A stretch of 64,000 nt of DNA, taken from Rhizobiales bacterium 2SD. Its GTDB lineage: Bacteria; Pseudomonadota; Alphaproteobacteria; Rhizobiales; Beijerinckiaceae. This document shows, one piece after another, positions 9,589 to 18,155 of this stretch; position 1 is the stretch's first letter, and each line of letters starts with the position of its first letter. The stretch covers positions 372,001 to 436,000 of the forward strand of contig SCMY01000001.1 of assembly GCA_005502805.1 (NCBI GenBank), given 5' to 3'. The notes under the pieces are model-generated. The model was not told the origin of the DNA. It was given only the letters and a program-made list of their open reading frames with translations, and made no database searches. A program made the translations under genes and the position numbers.

Positions 9589-10013
9589 CCCCGCGCTCTA
9601 TTTCCCCGCCCCCCCGGGGGACAACCTCCCAATCAATCCCCGCCCGCAAAACCCGCGTTATCCTCCCCTTCGTCCCGCCCGACCAAGGGGGCTGTCGCGA
9701 GGCGTCGTGCGGCCGGACGGGAGAGCGGTGTCCGTCTTGAACAGCCGTCGCGGGCTGGAATGGCGGAGGGGCCTCGCCCGGGTGAAGCCAGGTCCTGCCC
9801 GACCTGAAGGCCCGGCGCGGCGCCATCAAGAGAACCGCGCGCGGGGTTCGGCAGCGGCGAGCATTTGGCCGCTTCGACATTTCGACATCGACATTCGACA
9901 TGGCGGCGGAACGCTGCCGCATCCGGACCCCGCGCACCCCTTGGGATGGCGCTCGTATTTCGAACCCTCGCGGTGGAAGCCGGCGAGTTCGCGGGCGTGC
10001 GGACAACGCCGCG
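9589..10013. other. Intergenic region without a recognisable gene; repeat-like sequence
   Basis: About 425 nt with no supportable gene. The stretch from about 9620 to 9700 (AATCAATCCCCGCCCGCAAA, then a run through CGTCCCGCCCGACCA) resembles from memory a dispersed intergenic element of Bradyrhizobium-type genomes. It cannot be confirmed here. At 9873-9901 the heptamer TCGACAT occurs four times close together. Long open frames on either strand here look like GC-bias artefacts. Confidence 0.35.
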
Positions 10014-10799
10014 CTATCGCGACATGTCGGCGAGGGCATCGTTCATCGCCGCGCTGGGGATATGGAACACCCCCTGATAGGGCAGGCCGAGGTCGACGAT
10101 CACGAACATGATGCTGGAGACTGAGAGCACGCCGATCGCCAGGACGATGGCGCTTAGCGCCCGGCGCGGGATCTGCAGGCCGAAGCTCAGGAAGACCAGG
10201 CTGAGCCAGAAGCTCAATATGCCGACGAAGAAGCCGCCGGACGGGGCGTTCGCATCCTCGATGACGTTCCATCGTGCCGACGACGCTTCGGCAAAGGCGG
10301 CACGGCAGCGCGTCGCGGTATTTTCGAGGCCTGTGGTCGGAAGGGCGTCCACATCGGCGCCGATCTCGTTCAGCAAGCGCGACAGCGTGCGATCCTCGCC
10401 GCGAACGGCCATGCCAGCGACATCCGGCATGCCCGCGATTTTCGGCGCAGGCTCGTGCGGCCAGGTGCTGGCGATCACCGCGGCCGTATACTGGCGAAGT
10501 TTCAGCCTGATCGGGTCCGCCGTCTCCTTGAACGGGCGCAGGCATTGGTCGAGATTGGCGAGGCGCGCGGCATAGGTGGAACGATGACCGCTCGTGACGT
10601 CGAAGCGGCTGCGGGTCGTCGACAATTGCAAGGAGAGGATGAGCGCGGCGAAGGTGACCATCAGCCCCGTCACCAGCCTGATCGACTCCATGTTCTCACC
10701 GGTCAGATGTCGCTCATGCAGACGCTTGCGCAAGGCCATGCCGATCAGCGCGCTGGCGCTGAACAGGATGAGAAACGCCAGGACCAGGAGGAATTCCAT
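10014..10799 (-). CDS. DUF4239-like (bestrophin-like) membrane protein
   Basis: 261 aa. Two hydrophobic helices at the N-terminus (about 3-24 and 42-62) flank the basic stretch RKRLHERH. A soluble helical region of about 110 residues follows, then two C-terminal helices (about 182-206 and 212-232), ending YQGVFHIPSAAMNDALADMS. This layout and the final motif match the DUF4239/bestrophin-like family, whose members are suspected anion channels without proven function. Gene borders are clear: ATG at 10799, isolated transcription unit. Assignment rests on pattern memory, so the family is likely but the function is unknown. Confidence 0.65.
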   Translation of the reverse strand: MEFLLVLAFLILFSASALIGMALRKRLHERHLTGENMESIRLVTGLMVTFAALILSLQLSTTRSRFDVTSGHRSTYAARLANLDQCLRPFKETADPIRLKLRQYTAAVIASTWPHEPAPKIAGMPDVAGMAVRGEDRTLSRLLNEIGADVDALPTTGLENTATRCRAAFAEASSARWNVIEDANAPSGGFFVGILSFWLSLVFLSFGLQIPRRALSAIVLAIGVLSVSSIMFVIVDLGLPYQGVFHIPSAAMNDALADMSR

Positions 10800-10894
10800 G
10801 CGTTCTTCTTGGCTCGGCCTATTGATGATGCTCGGTCGGTGTGAGCCTCGGCTTTCGCTACGTCAATCGCTGTGATCGCTCGGATGAACCGGGA

Positions 10895-11644
10895 TCAGGG
10901 TCCGACGAGTTGGCCTCCATCAACGACGATGGTCTGGGCGGTGACCCAGTTCGCCTTGTCGGAGGCGAGGAAGAGCACGACCTCGGCGACCTCCTCCGGC
11001 TTGCCCATCCGGCCGAAGGGGATGCTGGCCAGGGTCGCCTGATAGAGCGCGGGGTTCGAGGTCTTCCGGTCCTCCCAGGTGCCGCCCGGGAACTCGATCG
11101 AGCCGGGCGCGACGCCGTTCACCCTGATGCCCTGCTTCGCCAGCATCTTCGCCTGGCTCGCGGTGTAGTGCATCACCGCCGCCTTGATCGCGCCATAGGG
11201 CGCCGAACGGGAGGAAGCCCGCAGGGCCGAGATCGAGGAGATGTTCACGATCGACGAGCCCGGCTTCATGTGCGGGATCGCGGCATGGCTGCCGCGGACG
11301 ATCGCCATCATGTCGACGCTGAGCGAAGCGGCCCAGCCCTCCTCGTCATCGGAATGGCCGAAGCCGGAGGCGTTGTTGACGAGGATGTCCAGGCCGCCGA
11401 GCGCCGCGACGGCGCCGGGCACATAGGCCTCAATCGCCTTCGCGTCGGCGAGATCGACGCTGGCCGCATGCGCGGTCACGCCGAGCGCCACGATCTCACG
11501 GCGCGTCGCCTCGAGCGGCCCCGGATTGCGCGCGCAGATCGAGACAGCCGCCCCTTGCGCTGCGAAGCCCAGCGCGATCGCGCGCCCGATGCCGCGGCTG
11601 CCGCCCATGACGATCACGCGCTTGCCGGCGAAGTCCTTGGCCAT
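10895..11644 (-). CDS. SDR-family oxidoreductase
   Basis: 249 aa classical short-chain dehydrogenase. The Rossmann motif GGSRGIGRAIALG is at about 14-26, NNAS at about 90-93, the catalytic Ser in NISSISAL and the YxxxK pair in SAPYGAIKAAV. The C-terminal DGGQLVGP is also typical. It uses NAD(P)H to reduce or oxidise an alcohol/ketone. It lies 96 nt downstream of the acyl-CoA ligase on the same strand, so a shared pathway for catabolism of an acid via its CoA ester is likely. The substrate is unknown. Confidence 0.88.
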   Translation of the reverse strand: MAKDFAGKRVIVMGGSRGIGRAIALGFAAQGAAVSICARNPGPLEATRREIVALGVTAHAASVDLADAKAIEAYVPGAVAALGGLDILVNNASGFGHSDDEEGWAASLSVDMMAIVRGSHAAIPHMKPGSSIVNISSISALRASSRSAPYGAIKAAVMHYTASQAKMLAKQGIRVNGVAPGSIEFPGGTWEDRKTSNPALYQATLASIPFGRMGKPEEVAEVVLFLASDKANWVTAQTIVVDGGQLVGP

Positions 11645-11740
11645 GCGGACGATTCCCTGCTGATTGGTCGGAACCTAGATAACCGCGGCGAAAGGCTTCG
11701 CTTCAAGGTCCATCGTCCGCCATCTGCGCATGGCAGCCCC

Positions 11741-13363
11741 TCACCCTGGCAGCCGATATTCCTTGAACATCTCGCGCAGCGCCGTCTTCTGGATTTTCCC
11801 CGTCGCCGTGTGCGGGATCGCTTCGACCAGCACGACATCGTCGGGCAGCCACCATTTCGCGACCTTGCCGGTCATGAAGGCGAGCATCTCCTCGCGGCTT
11901 GGCGTCCTGCCGGGCTTGGGCACGATCACCAGCAGCGGCCGCTCGTCCCATTTCGGATGGGAAACGCCGATCACCGCCGCCTCCGCCACGTCGGGGTGGC
12001 CGATGGCGAGGTTTTCCAGCTCGATCGAGGAGATCCACTCGCCGCCCGACTTGATCACGTCCTTGGAGCGGTCTGTGACCTGCATGTAGCCATGCGGGTC
12101 GATGGTCGCGACGTCGCCGGTATCGAAGAAGCCGTGCTCGTCGAGGATCGGCTGATCATGCTTGTAATAGGCGCCGGCGACGGCGGGTCCCCGCACCTTG
12201 AGCCGCCCGAAGGTCTTGCCGTCCCAGGGCAGGTCGGTGCCGTCATCATCGGTCAGGCGGAACTCGACGCCGAATTGCGGGTGGCCCTGCTTGACCTTGA
12301 GGTCGTAGAGCGCCTCACCTTCGAGCCCGTCATAGACCGGCTTGATCGAGCAGAACGAGCCGATCGGGCTCATCTCGGTCATGCCCCAGGCATGGTCGAC
12401 AGTAACGCCGTATTTCTTTTCGAAGGCCTCGGTCATCGCCCGCGGGCAGGCCGAGCCGCCGATCACCACGCGCTTCAGCGTGTCGAGCCTGCCGCCGGTC
12501 GCTTCCAGGTGCTGCAGCAAGCCGAGCCAGACCGTCGGCACCGCCGCGGTCAGCGTCACGCCCTCGCCGTTGAGCAGGTCGAGCAGCGAGGCGCCGTCGA
12601 GCTTCATGCCGGGCATGACCAGCTTCGCCCCGGTCATCGGCGCCGAGAAGGCGAGCGACCAGCTGTTGGCATGAAAGAGCGGCACCACCGGCATCACCAC
12701 GGTCCGCGCCGACAGGCCCATATAGTCCGGCTGGGCGCAGGCCATGGCGTGCAGCACGTTGGAGCGATGCGAATAGAGCACGCCCTTGGGCCCGCCGGTC
12801 GTGCCGGAGGTGTAGCAGAGCCCGGCCGCGGTGTTCTCGTCGATGTCAGCCCAGGCGAAATCGGCGTCGGCCTCGGCGAGCCAGTCCTCATAGGCGATCG
12901 CATTCCGAAGCGAGGTCTCAGGCATATGCGCGGCGTCGGTCAGGACGATGTAGCGCTCGACCGTCGGCAGCTTGTCCTTGAGACCCTCGACCAGCCCGAC
13001 GAAGGTCAGGTCGAGGAAGAGCAGGCGATCCTCGGCATGGTTGATCAGCTGGGCGATCTGCTCGGGGAAGAGCCGCGGATTGACGGTGTGGGTGATCGCG
13101 CCCATGCCGCTGATGCCGTACCAGAGCGCCAGATGCCGGTCGGTGTTCCAGGCCAGGGTCGCGACGCGGTCGCCGAGCTTGATGCCCTCCCGCGTCAGCC
13201 TCTTGCCGATCTTGAGCGCGCTTTGGCGGATTTCGGCATAGGTCGTGCGCCGGATCGGCCCTTCGACGCTGCGGGAGGCCACTTCACGGGTGCCGTGCTG
13301 GATTGCCGCGTGGTCGATGATCCGGTGGATCAGCAGCGGCCAATTCTGCATCAGCCCGAGCAT
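11741..13363 (-). CDS. Fatty-acid/AMP-dependent acyl-CoA synthetase
   Basis: 540 aa ANL-superfamily ligase that adenylates a carboxylic acid and transfers it to CoA. The P-loop-like AMP motif [19 protein letters not shown], the WGMTEMSP motif, the hinge [20 protein letters not shown] and the catalytic Lys near the end ([14 protein letters not shown]) are all present. Length and the [15 protein letters not shown] segment fit medium/long-chain fatty-acyl or related ligases. It is transcribed away from the MarR gene, with an inverted repeat in the gap, and is followed by an SDR. Repression by the MarR protein until an acyl ligand appears is a reasonable inference. Confidence 0.92.
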   Translation of the reverse strand: MLGLMQNWPLLIHRIIDHAAIQHGTREVASRSVEGPIRRTTYAEIRQSALKIGKRLTREGIKLGDRVATLAWNTDRHLALWYGISGMGAITHTVNPRLFPEQIAQLINHAEDRLLFLDLTFVGLVEGLKDKLPTVERYIVLTDAAHMPETSLRNAIAYEDWLAEADADFAWADIDENTAAGLCYTSGTTGGPKGVLYSHRSNVLHAMACAQPDYMGLSARTVVMPVVPLFHANSWSLAFSAPMTGAKLVMPGMKLDGASLLDLLNGEGVTLTAAVPTVWLGLLQHLEATGGRLDTLKRVVIGGSACPRAMTEAFEKKYGVTVDHAWGMTEMSPIGSFCSIKPVYDGLEGEALYDLKVKQGHPQFGVEFRLTDDDGTDLPWDGKTFGRLKVRGPAVAGAYYKHDQPILDEHGFFDTGDVATIDPHGYMQVTDRSKDVIKSGGEWISSIELENLAIGHPDVAEAAVIGVSHPKWDERPLLVIVPKPGRTPSREEMLAFMTGKVAKWWLPDDVVLVEAIPHTATGKIQKTALREMFKEYRLPG

Positions 13364-13457
13364 GCGTTTCTCCCTGTCGTCTTGCTTCGCTTTTTGGCAG
13401 CATAGCCAGCGGACGGCTTGCGGCGAAAGCCCTCGCCTCCGGCTTGGAGATGAGTTA

Positions 13458-13471
13458 GTTTACAAGTAAAC
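13458..13471. promoter_or_regulatory. Candidate MarR operator
   Basis: A perfect inverted repeat, GTTTAC-AA-GTAAAC, ends 9 nt before the marR ATG in the divergent gap between marR and the acyl-CoA ligase gene. Size, symmetry and position fit a MarR dimer site that would autoregulate marR-patatin and possibly the ligase-SDR pair. Confidence 0.6.
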
Positions 13472-13480
13472 GATCTAGGG

Positions 13481-13963
13481 ATGAACGCCTTGTCAGTGCC
13501 GCGCCCAATCCCCGCCCCGGACCCCATCGAGCCGGATCGCGTCTGGTTCCGCTTCATGCGCCTGCACCAGCGCATGCTCGGCCAGATGACCGCTCGCATC
13601 CGCGAGCTCGGTCTCTCCATCCCGCAATTCGACCTGCTCTCGACCCTGACCGAGCGCGAGGGCATCAGCCAGAGCGAGCTCGCCGAGCGGCTCTACGTCA
13701 CCAAGGGCAATGTCTCCGGGCTGGTCGACCGGCTGGTCCAGGCGGGCCTGGTCGAGCGCCGCGCCATCGTCGGGGACCGGCGCTCCTATGCGATGCACCT
13801 GACGCCCGAAGGCCGCCGTCTCGCCGAGGCCGGCATGGCGACGCAGCGCGACTATGTCGCCCAGACCCTCGGCAAGCTGCCGACGGACGACCTCGCCGAG
13901 CTCGATCGGCTGGTCCTCGCCTGGCGCGAGCGGGCCCGCGCCCTCGATACGGACCAGGGCTGA
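13481..13963 (+). CDS. MarR-family transcriptional regulator
   Basis: 160 aa. The winged HTH is centred on residues 45-110: QFDLLSTLTEREGISQSELA, then the recognition helix VTKGNVSGLVDRLVQAGLVE and the wing GDRRSYAMHLTPEGR. AGGG at 13477-13480 is close to the ATG. MarR proteins are dimeric repressors released by phenolic, fatty or acyl-CoA ligands. The stop overlaps the start of the patatin gene, and the divergent neighbour is an acyl-CoA ligase, so lipid or acyl metabolism is the likely regulated process. Confidence 0.92.
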   Translation: MNALSVPRPIPAPDPIEPDRVWFRFMRLHQRMLGQMTARIRELGLSIPQFDLLSTLTEREGISQSELAERLYVTKGNVSGLVDRLVQAGLVERRAIVGDRRSYAMHLTPEGRRLAEAGMATQRDYVAQTLGKLPTDDLAELDRLVLAWRERARALDTDQG

Positions 13964-14811
13964 TGTTCGCAGGCCTCGCCTATGCCGGCGGCGGCAATCG
14001 CTGCTACTGGCAGGGCGGGTTCTACGAGACCGTCGCGCCTGAGATCGGCCTGAAGCCGCGCCGTATCGTCGGCGCCAGCGCCGGCGCCGGAGCCATGCTC
14101 TACAATGCGCTCGGCGTCGGCCCGGCCGTGCGCGAGATGCTGCGCGAGGCCTGCACTGGCCGCACCTCCGAAGTCGACTGGGCCGCCTTCCGCCGGGGCG
14201 GCCGGCTCTTCCCGGTGGCCGAGATGTATCGCGGCATGCTCGCCACCCTGTTCACGCCCAAGCGACTGGCGATACTGAAAGCGCAGGCCGACTTCCTGAT
14301 CGCGATCTCGCGGCCGCCGCGCTTCTGGCCACTGCCCGTGATCACCACGATCGGCATCGGCGCCTATCAGCTCGAGAAGCGCTTCCGCCGCCCGGTGCAC
14401 CCGACCGTGGGTCGGAAGCTCGGCTTCCGGCCCGATCTCATCCGCATCGCCGACTGCGCCGATCCCGAAGAGCTGGTCGATGCGCTGATGGCGAGCGCAG
14501 CGGTGCCGCCCTTCATGCCCGCCGGCAATATCGGCGCCCGCGCCGCGCTCGATGGCGGCCTGGTCGACAGCGCCCCGGCCTGGGCGTTGGCCGAGATGGA
14601 AGCCGCCGGCGAGCAGACATTGGTGCTGCTGACGCGGCCCTTCGCGCAGGTGCCTGATGTCGCGAACCGCACCTATGTCCGCCCCTCGCAGGTGATCCCG
14701 GTCAGCCAGTTCACCATCCGCAACTGGGACGGTATCCGCTTCGCCTATGAGCTCGGCGTGAAGGACGGCGAGGATTTCCTGAGGACGATGCAGCGGCGGA
14801 AGGCGGGCTGA
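13963..14811 (+). CDS. Patatin-like phospholipase family protein
   Basis: 282 aa. The patatin elements are visible: a Gly-rich oxyanion segment YAGGGNRCYWQGG at 7-19, the nucleophile Ser39 in GASAGAGAM and the catalytic Asp in ALDGGLVDSAP at about 189-199. Such enzymes hydrolyse acyl esters of lipids by a Ser-Asp dyad. No signal peptide is seen, so it is likely cytoplasmic. Its ATG overlaps the last base of the marR stop codon (TGATG), implying translational coupling and control by that regulator. The released fatty acid could feed the neighbouring acyl-CoA ligase; that link is inferred. Confidence 0.88.
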   Translation: MFAGLAYAGGGNRCYWQGGFYETVAPEIGLKPRRIVGASAGAGAMLYNALGVGPAVREMLREACTGRTSEVDWAAFRRGGRLFPVAEMYRGMLATLFTPKRLAILKAQADFLIAISRPPRFWPLPVITTIGIGAYQLEKRFRRPVHPTVGRKLGFRPDLIRIADCADPEELVDALMASAAVPPFMPAGNIGARAALDGGLVDSAPAWALAEMEAAGEQTLVLLTRPFAQVPDVANRTYVRPSQVIPVSQFTIRNWDGIRFAYELGVKDGEDFLRTMQRRKAG

Positions 14812-14883
14812 CGCGCGCGGCCATCAAGGTGAGGCATGGGAGCGATCAGAAGCTCTTCGCTTAGGCTCTGCCCCCCGCACCGC

Positions 14884-16149
14884 TCACCAATTCTCGAGCT
14901 TGAACCCCTTCTCGGCGAGGTATTTCCGCATATCGAACTTCCAGTAAGCGGAATTATGCTCGAGCGTCAGAGCGGTATAGGCAAGAAAATCGTCTCGATC
15001 GGAGAAGAACAGAGGCATGTAAGAGGTTTGAACCCTGGTTCCTTGATGCCAAGGCTTCAGGCCCACGACGCGCTCGACCGCGGCGGTGTAGTCCTTGAGG
15101 CTGTTGATCGACGAATCCTTTTGTCCCCCGCAGGTGTAGATCGCGACGCGGTGCTTGAGCTGGACCGCGTTCCTGCAGGCGCTGCGCAGCGCTGCAGGAT
15201 TGTTCAGCAGGTTCGGGTCGCTGCTGCAAAGCTCGAAATAGCGATAATACGCTTCTGGCGCGGCCGGCGTCGCGAACAGCTTCTCGAAGATCCGACACGC
15301 CTTGGCGCTGTCGTGCAAATAAAGACTGCCATAGCCTCCCGCATGCGTCGTGGCCACGGCCAGTGCGGCGAACGGCTCTCCCGCCTCGGCGGCGGCCCTC
15401 AACAGGCGGCCGCCCTGAAACAGATCGCGCGGAGTACCGACGCCCAAAAGATAGCCCAGGCCGAGATTGGCCTTGGCGCGCAGGTCGCCGTCATTGGCGG
15501 CCTTTTCGAGCATCGCGAAGGCCTCGCGATGCCTGCTCACATCCGAGGCGTCCGCCAGAATCGCGACAGCCCGGTCGTTGTCGGAATTCGCAGGCGACGG
15601 AGCTGTATCGGCGGATTGCATCGTCGCAGAGCTTTCGCGCTGTCCGGTAGAGCCTGGTCCGCTCAGAGTCGAGCGGCGCAGGACTTCATCGCCGCTCGGG
15701 GCTTCAGTGGTATTGGGGGCGTCCGCGGCATCGGCGTTCACCGACGACAGGCTGCCCTTGAGGGCTGCTGCCAGCAGAGCCTTCATCTTGTCGCCGGGCT
15801 GCCCGTAATATCGCGGAGACGACAGATAGGCCGACACCTGCATGCCCCAGACGCCTTGAATCGGGCGATCGATGACGACCACCAGCTTGTTGTCGGCGCA
15901 GTCATGTGGCTGACAAAGCTCCGCCACCGTCCAGCTCTTGCCCGACGCATCCCGCATCGCCACGGGCGCGGACCCGACGCCGTTCAGGCCAGCGATCCAG
16001 CCATCCCAGCGCTGAAACTTGATCCCTTTCACCGCCTGGGACCATTTCGACTTGATCCAAGGCTCCTTCAACAATTCGCTGGGGTGTTCTTGGGCGCGGG
16101 CCGCAGGAGAAATCAGCATCAATACCAACGCGGCGACGATTCTAAGCAT
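14884..16149 (-). CDS. Secreted protein with Sel1/TPR-like repeats
   Basis: 421 aa from the ATG at 16149. This start is preferred because it opens a clean signal peptide, MLRIVAALVLMLISPAARAQ; the frame stays open upstream but without coding character. A central Sel1-like stretch reads FAMLEKAANDGDLRAKANLG then GYLLGVGTPRDLFQGGRLLR. Several Cys residues occur in the C-terminal half (KACRIFEK, ELCSSDP, SACRN, TCGGQ), fitting a periplasmic disulfide protein. No enzyme motif was recognised and the function is unknown. It is a second Sel1-type envelope protein in the window, not similar in architecture to the caspase one. Confidence 0.75.
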   Translation of the reverse strand: MLRIVAALVLMLISPAARAQEHPSELLKEPWIKSKWSQAVKGIKFQRWDGWIAGLNGVGSAPVAMRDASGKSWTVAELCQPHDCADNKLVVVIDRPIQGVWGMQVSAYLSSPRYYGQPGDKMKALLAAALKGSLSSVNADAADAPNTTEAPSGDEVLRRSTLSGPGSTGQRESSATMQSADTAPSPANSDNDRAVAILADASDVSRHREAFAMLEKAANDGDLRAKANLGLGYLLGVGTPRDLFQGGRLLRAAAEAGEPFAALAVATTHAGGYGSLYLHDSAKACRIFEKLFATPAAPEAYYRYFELCSSDPNLLNNPAALRSACRNAVQLKHRVAIYTCGGQKDSSINSLKDYTAAVERVVGLKPWHQGTRVQTSYMPLFFSDRDDFLAYTALTLEHNSAYWKFDMRKYLAEKGFKLENW

Positions 16150-16309
16150 AATTCTGTCCAATAGACCTAAGGTAAGGGCCGCATCATGCATGCAGGGGGT
16201 GGCCTGTCCAGCACATGCGCGCCCTCGCCGAAACGCGTTCACCAGCGTCCGTTGTCCTGGCCGGTAACCTTGGTCTACGACTTGACGCTCTCTCCCGCCG
16301 GATCCCGCG

Positions 16310-17773
16310 ATGGCCTCGATCGACCTCACCGCCTCTGCCAGCAGCCTGCGCGCCGGTTTGCTCGCCCGCCGCTTCAGCGCCCGCGATCTGCTGGAGGCGA
16401 CTTTCGCCCGCATCGACGCTCTGAATCCGAGCCTCAACGCCATCGTCGCGCAGGATCGCGAGGCGGCACGCGCGATGGCGGCTGAGTCGGATCGGCGCAT
16501 TGCCGCGGGGAACGCCCGCCCGCTCGAAGGCCTGCCGATCACGATCAAGGACGCCTTCGACGTCGCCGGCCTGCCCTCCTCCGGCGGCCTGCCCGCCTAT
16601 AAGGAGCGCATCCCTGACGAGGATGCCGCCGCCGTCGCCCGCCTGCGCGCCGCCGGCGCGGTCATCCTCGGCAAGACCATGGTTCCGGTCTTCTCCGGCG
16701 ATTTCCAGAGCTACAACCCAGCCCATGGCGTCACCAACAACCCGTGGAACACCGAGTATTCGCCCGGCGGCTCCTCGGGCGGCGCGGCGGTCGCGGTCGC
16801 CACCGGAATGAGCGCTTTCGAGCTCGGCTCCGATCTGGGATCCTCGATCCGCTGGCCGGCGCAGGCCTGCGGCGTCTTCGGGCTGAAGACCAGCTGGGGC
16901 CTGGTCTCGACCTGGGGCCTGATCCCGCCGCCGCCGGAGCGGCGCACCTTGCGCAATGCCGACCTCGTCGTCGCCGGCCCGATCACCCGGACGACCGAGG
17001 ACCTCGATTTGATCCTGCCGGTACTGACCGGCCCGCGCGATCCGAACGTCGTCGGCGCCGCCCTGCCCGCCCCTCGCCAGACAGCTGCAAAGGGCCTGCG
17101 CGTCGCCGTCTGGGCGCAGGAGCCGTTCGCACCGGTGACGCAGGAGGTCTCGGACACGGTGCGCGGGGCCGGCCGGCGCCTCGCCGCAGCCGGCGCGCTC
17201 GTCGACGAGGCCGCGCGCCCCGGTTTCCGCTTCAGCGAGGCCTACGAGGTCTATGCGCTGCTGAACCACGCTGTCGTCGCCTATGGCCTGCCGCCCAAGG
17301 TGCGCGCCCGCATCCAGGCACAGGCCGCGAAGTTCGCGCCGGGCGATCTCTCGCATCAGGCGCTGCAGGCCCGCGGCGCGAGGATGACGCCGGGCCTCTA
17401 CCAGCAGCTCCACCAGCGCCGCCTCGCTTTGAAGCGGCAATGGGCTCGCTTCTTCCAGTCTTACGACGTGCTGCTCTGCCCGCCCGCCCCGGTCGCGGCG
17501 CAGAAGCACGACCACCTGCCCGATTTCCACGCCCGCCGGCTCGACATCGACGGGATCGAACGTCCCTATCTCGACTTCCTGTGCTGGGCGAGCCTCGCCA
17601 CCGGCTCCGACTTGCCCTCGCTGAGCGCCCCGGTCGGGCTGTCGCCGGCCGGCCTGCCGACCGGCGTGCAGATCATCGCGCCCTTCGGCGAGGACCGGAC
17701 CGCGATCGCGGTCGGAGCGATGCTGGAGAGGCTGGGCGGCGGCTTTAGAGCTCCACCGCTGGCGCAAGGATAG
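16310..17773 (+). CDS. Amidase signature-family enzyme
   Basis: 487 aa, typical length. The catalytic Ser-cisSer-Lys triad is readable: Lys80 in GLPITIKDAFD, Ser155 in SPGGSSGGAAVAVA and Ser179 in GSDLGSSIRWPA. The family hydrolyses amide bonds in small molecules (aliphatic or aryl amides) or acts in GatA. The absence of gatC/gatB neighbours and the divergent sequence argue against GatA. No signal peptide. It is transcribed divergently from the secreted Sel1 protein and no regulator is adjacent. Confidence 0.9.
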   Translation: MASIDLTASASSLRAGLLARRFSARDLLEATFARIDALNPSLNAIVAQDREAARAMAAESDRRIAAGNARPLEGLPITIKDAFDVAGLPSSGGLPAYKERIPDEDAAAVARLRAAGAVILGKTMVPVFSGDFQSYNPAHGVTNNPWNTEYSPGGSSGGAAVAVATGMSAFELGSDLGSSIRWPAQACGVFGLKTSWGLVSTWGLIPPPPERRTLRNADLVVAGPITRTTEDLDLILPVLTGPRDPNVVGAALPAPRQTAAKGLRVAVWAQEPFAPVTQEVSDTVRGAGRRLAAAGALVDEAARPGFRFSEAYEVYALLNHAVVAYGLPPKVRARIQAQAAKFAPGDLSHQALQARGARMTPGLYQQLHQRRLALKRQWARFFQSYDVLLCPPAPVAAQKHDHLPDFHARRLDIDGIERPYLDFLCWASLATGSDLPSLSAPVGLSPAGLPTGVQIIAPFGEDRTAIAVGAMLERLGGGFRAPPLAQG

Positions 17774-17896
17774 CGGCCGCGAGCGGGTCAGCCAAACCAA
17801 AACGGCACAGGCATTTTTATCCGATAGGCGTGCGCTTTACAGGCGCGCGCCACTCGGCTCCTCTGCGCACCGCAAACGGTTCGACGGAGGCGTCTG

Positions 17897-18145
17897 GTGC
17901 TGGAACGTTTCTTACGTGCCCTCGATCCGCTTTACGGAGCAGATATCGCCGCCAAGAAGTTTTTCTTCACCAAAGGCGCATCACAAGTCCTCCTCGTGGC
18001 GCTGGTTCGCGAAGAGGAGGATTCCAAATTCGTGTTTGCCTTGCCGGAGACAGAAAACTCCGTGAGGACAAAAATAGCGCTGACACCCGAAGCAGTTGAT
18101 GGCTTGATCGAGTTCCTGACCGATTGCCGAAAAGCAATCAGCTGA
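17897..18145 (+). CDS. Small protein of unknown function
   Basis: 82 aa from a GTG preceded by GGAGG at 17886-17890 with a 6-nt gap, a strong ribosome site that supports a real gene. The sequence is mixed and soluble: MLERFLRALDPLYGADIAAK, then KKFFFTKGASQVLLVALV and an acidic centre (REEEDSKF). No membrane helix, Cys cluster or known motif was seen. Base composition is less GC-rich than its neighbours. It converges with the P1-family peptidase gene 10 nt away. Family unknown to me. Confidence 0.65.
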   Translation: MLERFLRALDPLYGADIAAKKFFFTKGASQVLLVALVREEEDSKFVFALPETENSVRTKIALTPEAVDGLIEFLTDCRKAIS

Positions 18146-18155
18146 ATTCGTTGCC

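Noticed and set aside
10841..13405. 854-codon open frame opposite the acyl-CoA ligase and SDR genes
   Set aside because: It covers two clear genes on the other strand plus their gap and has low-complexity composition; shadow frame.
16150..16548. Upstream extension of the secreted Sel1-like protein
   Set aside because: The extension lacks coding character and overlaps the divergent amidase start, whereas ATG 16149 opens a clean signal peptide.
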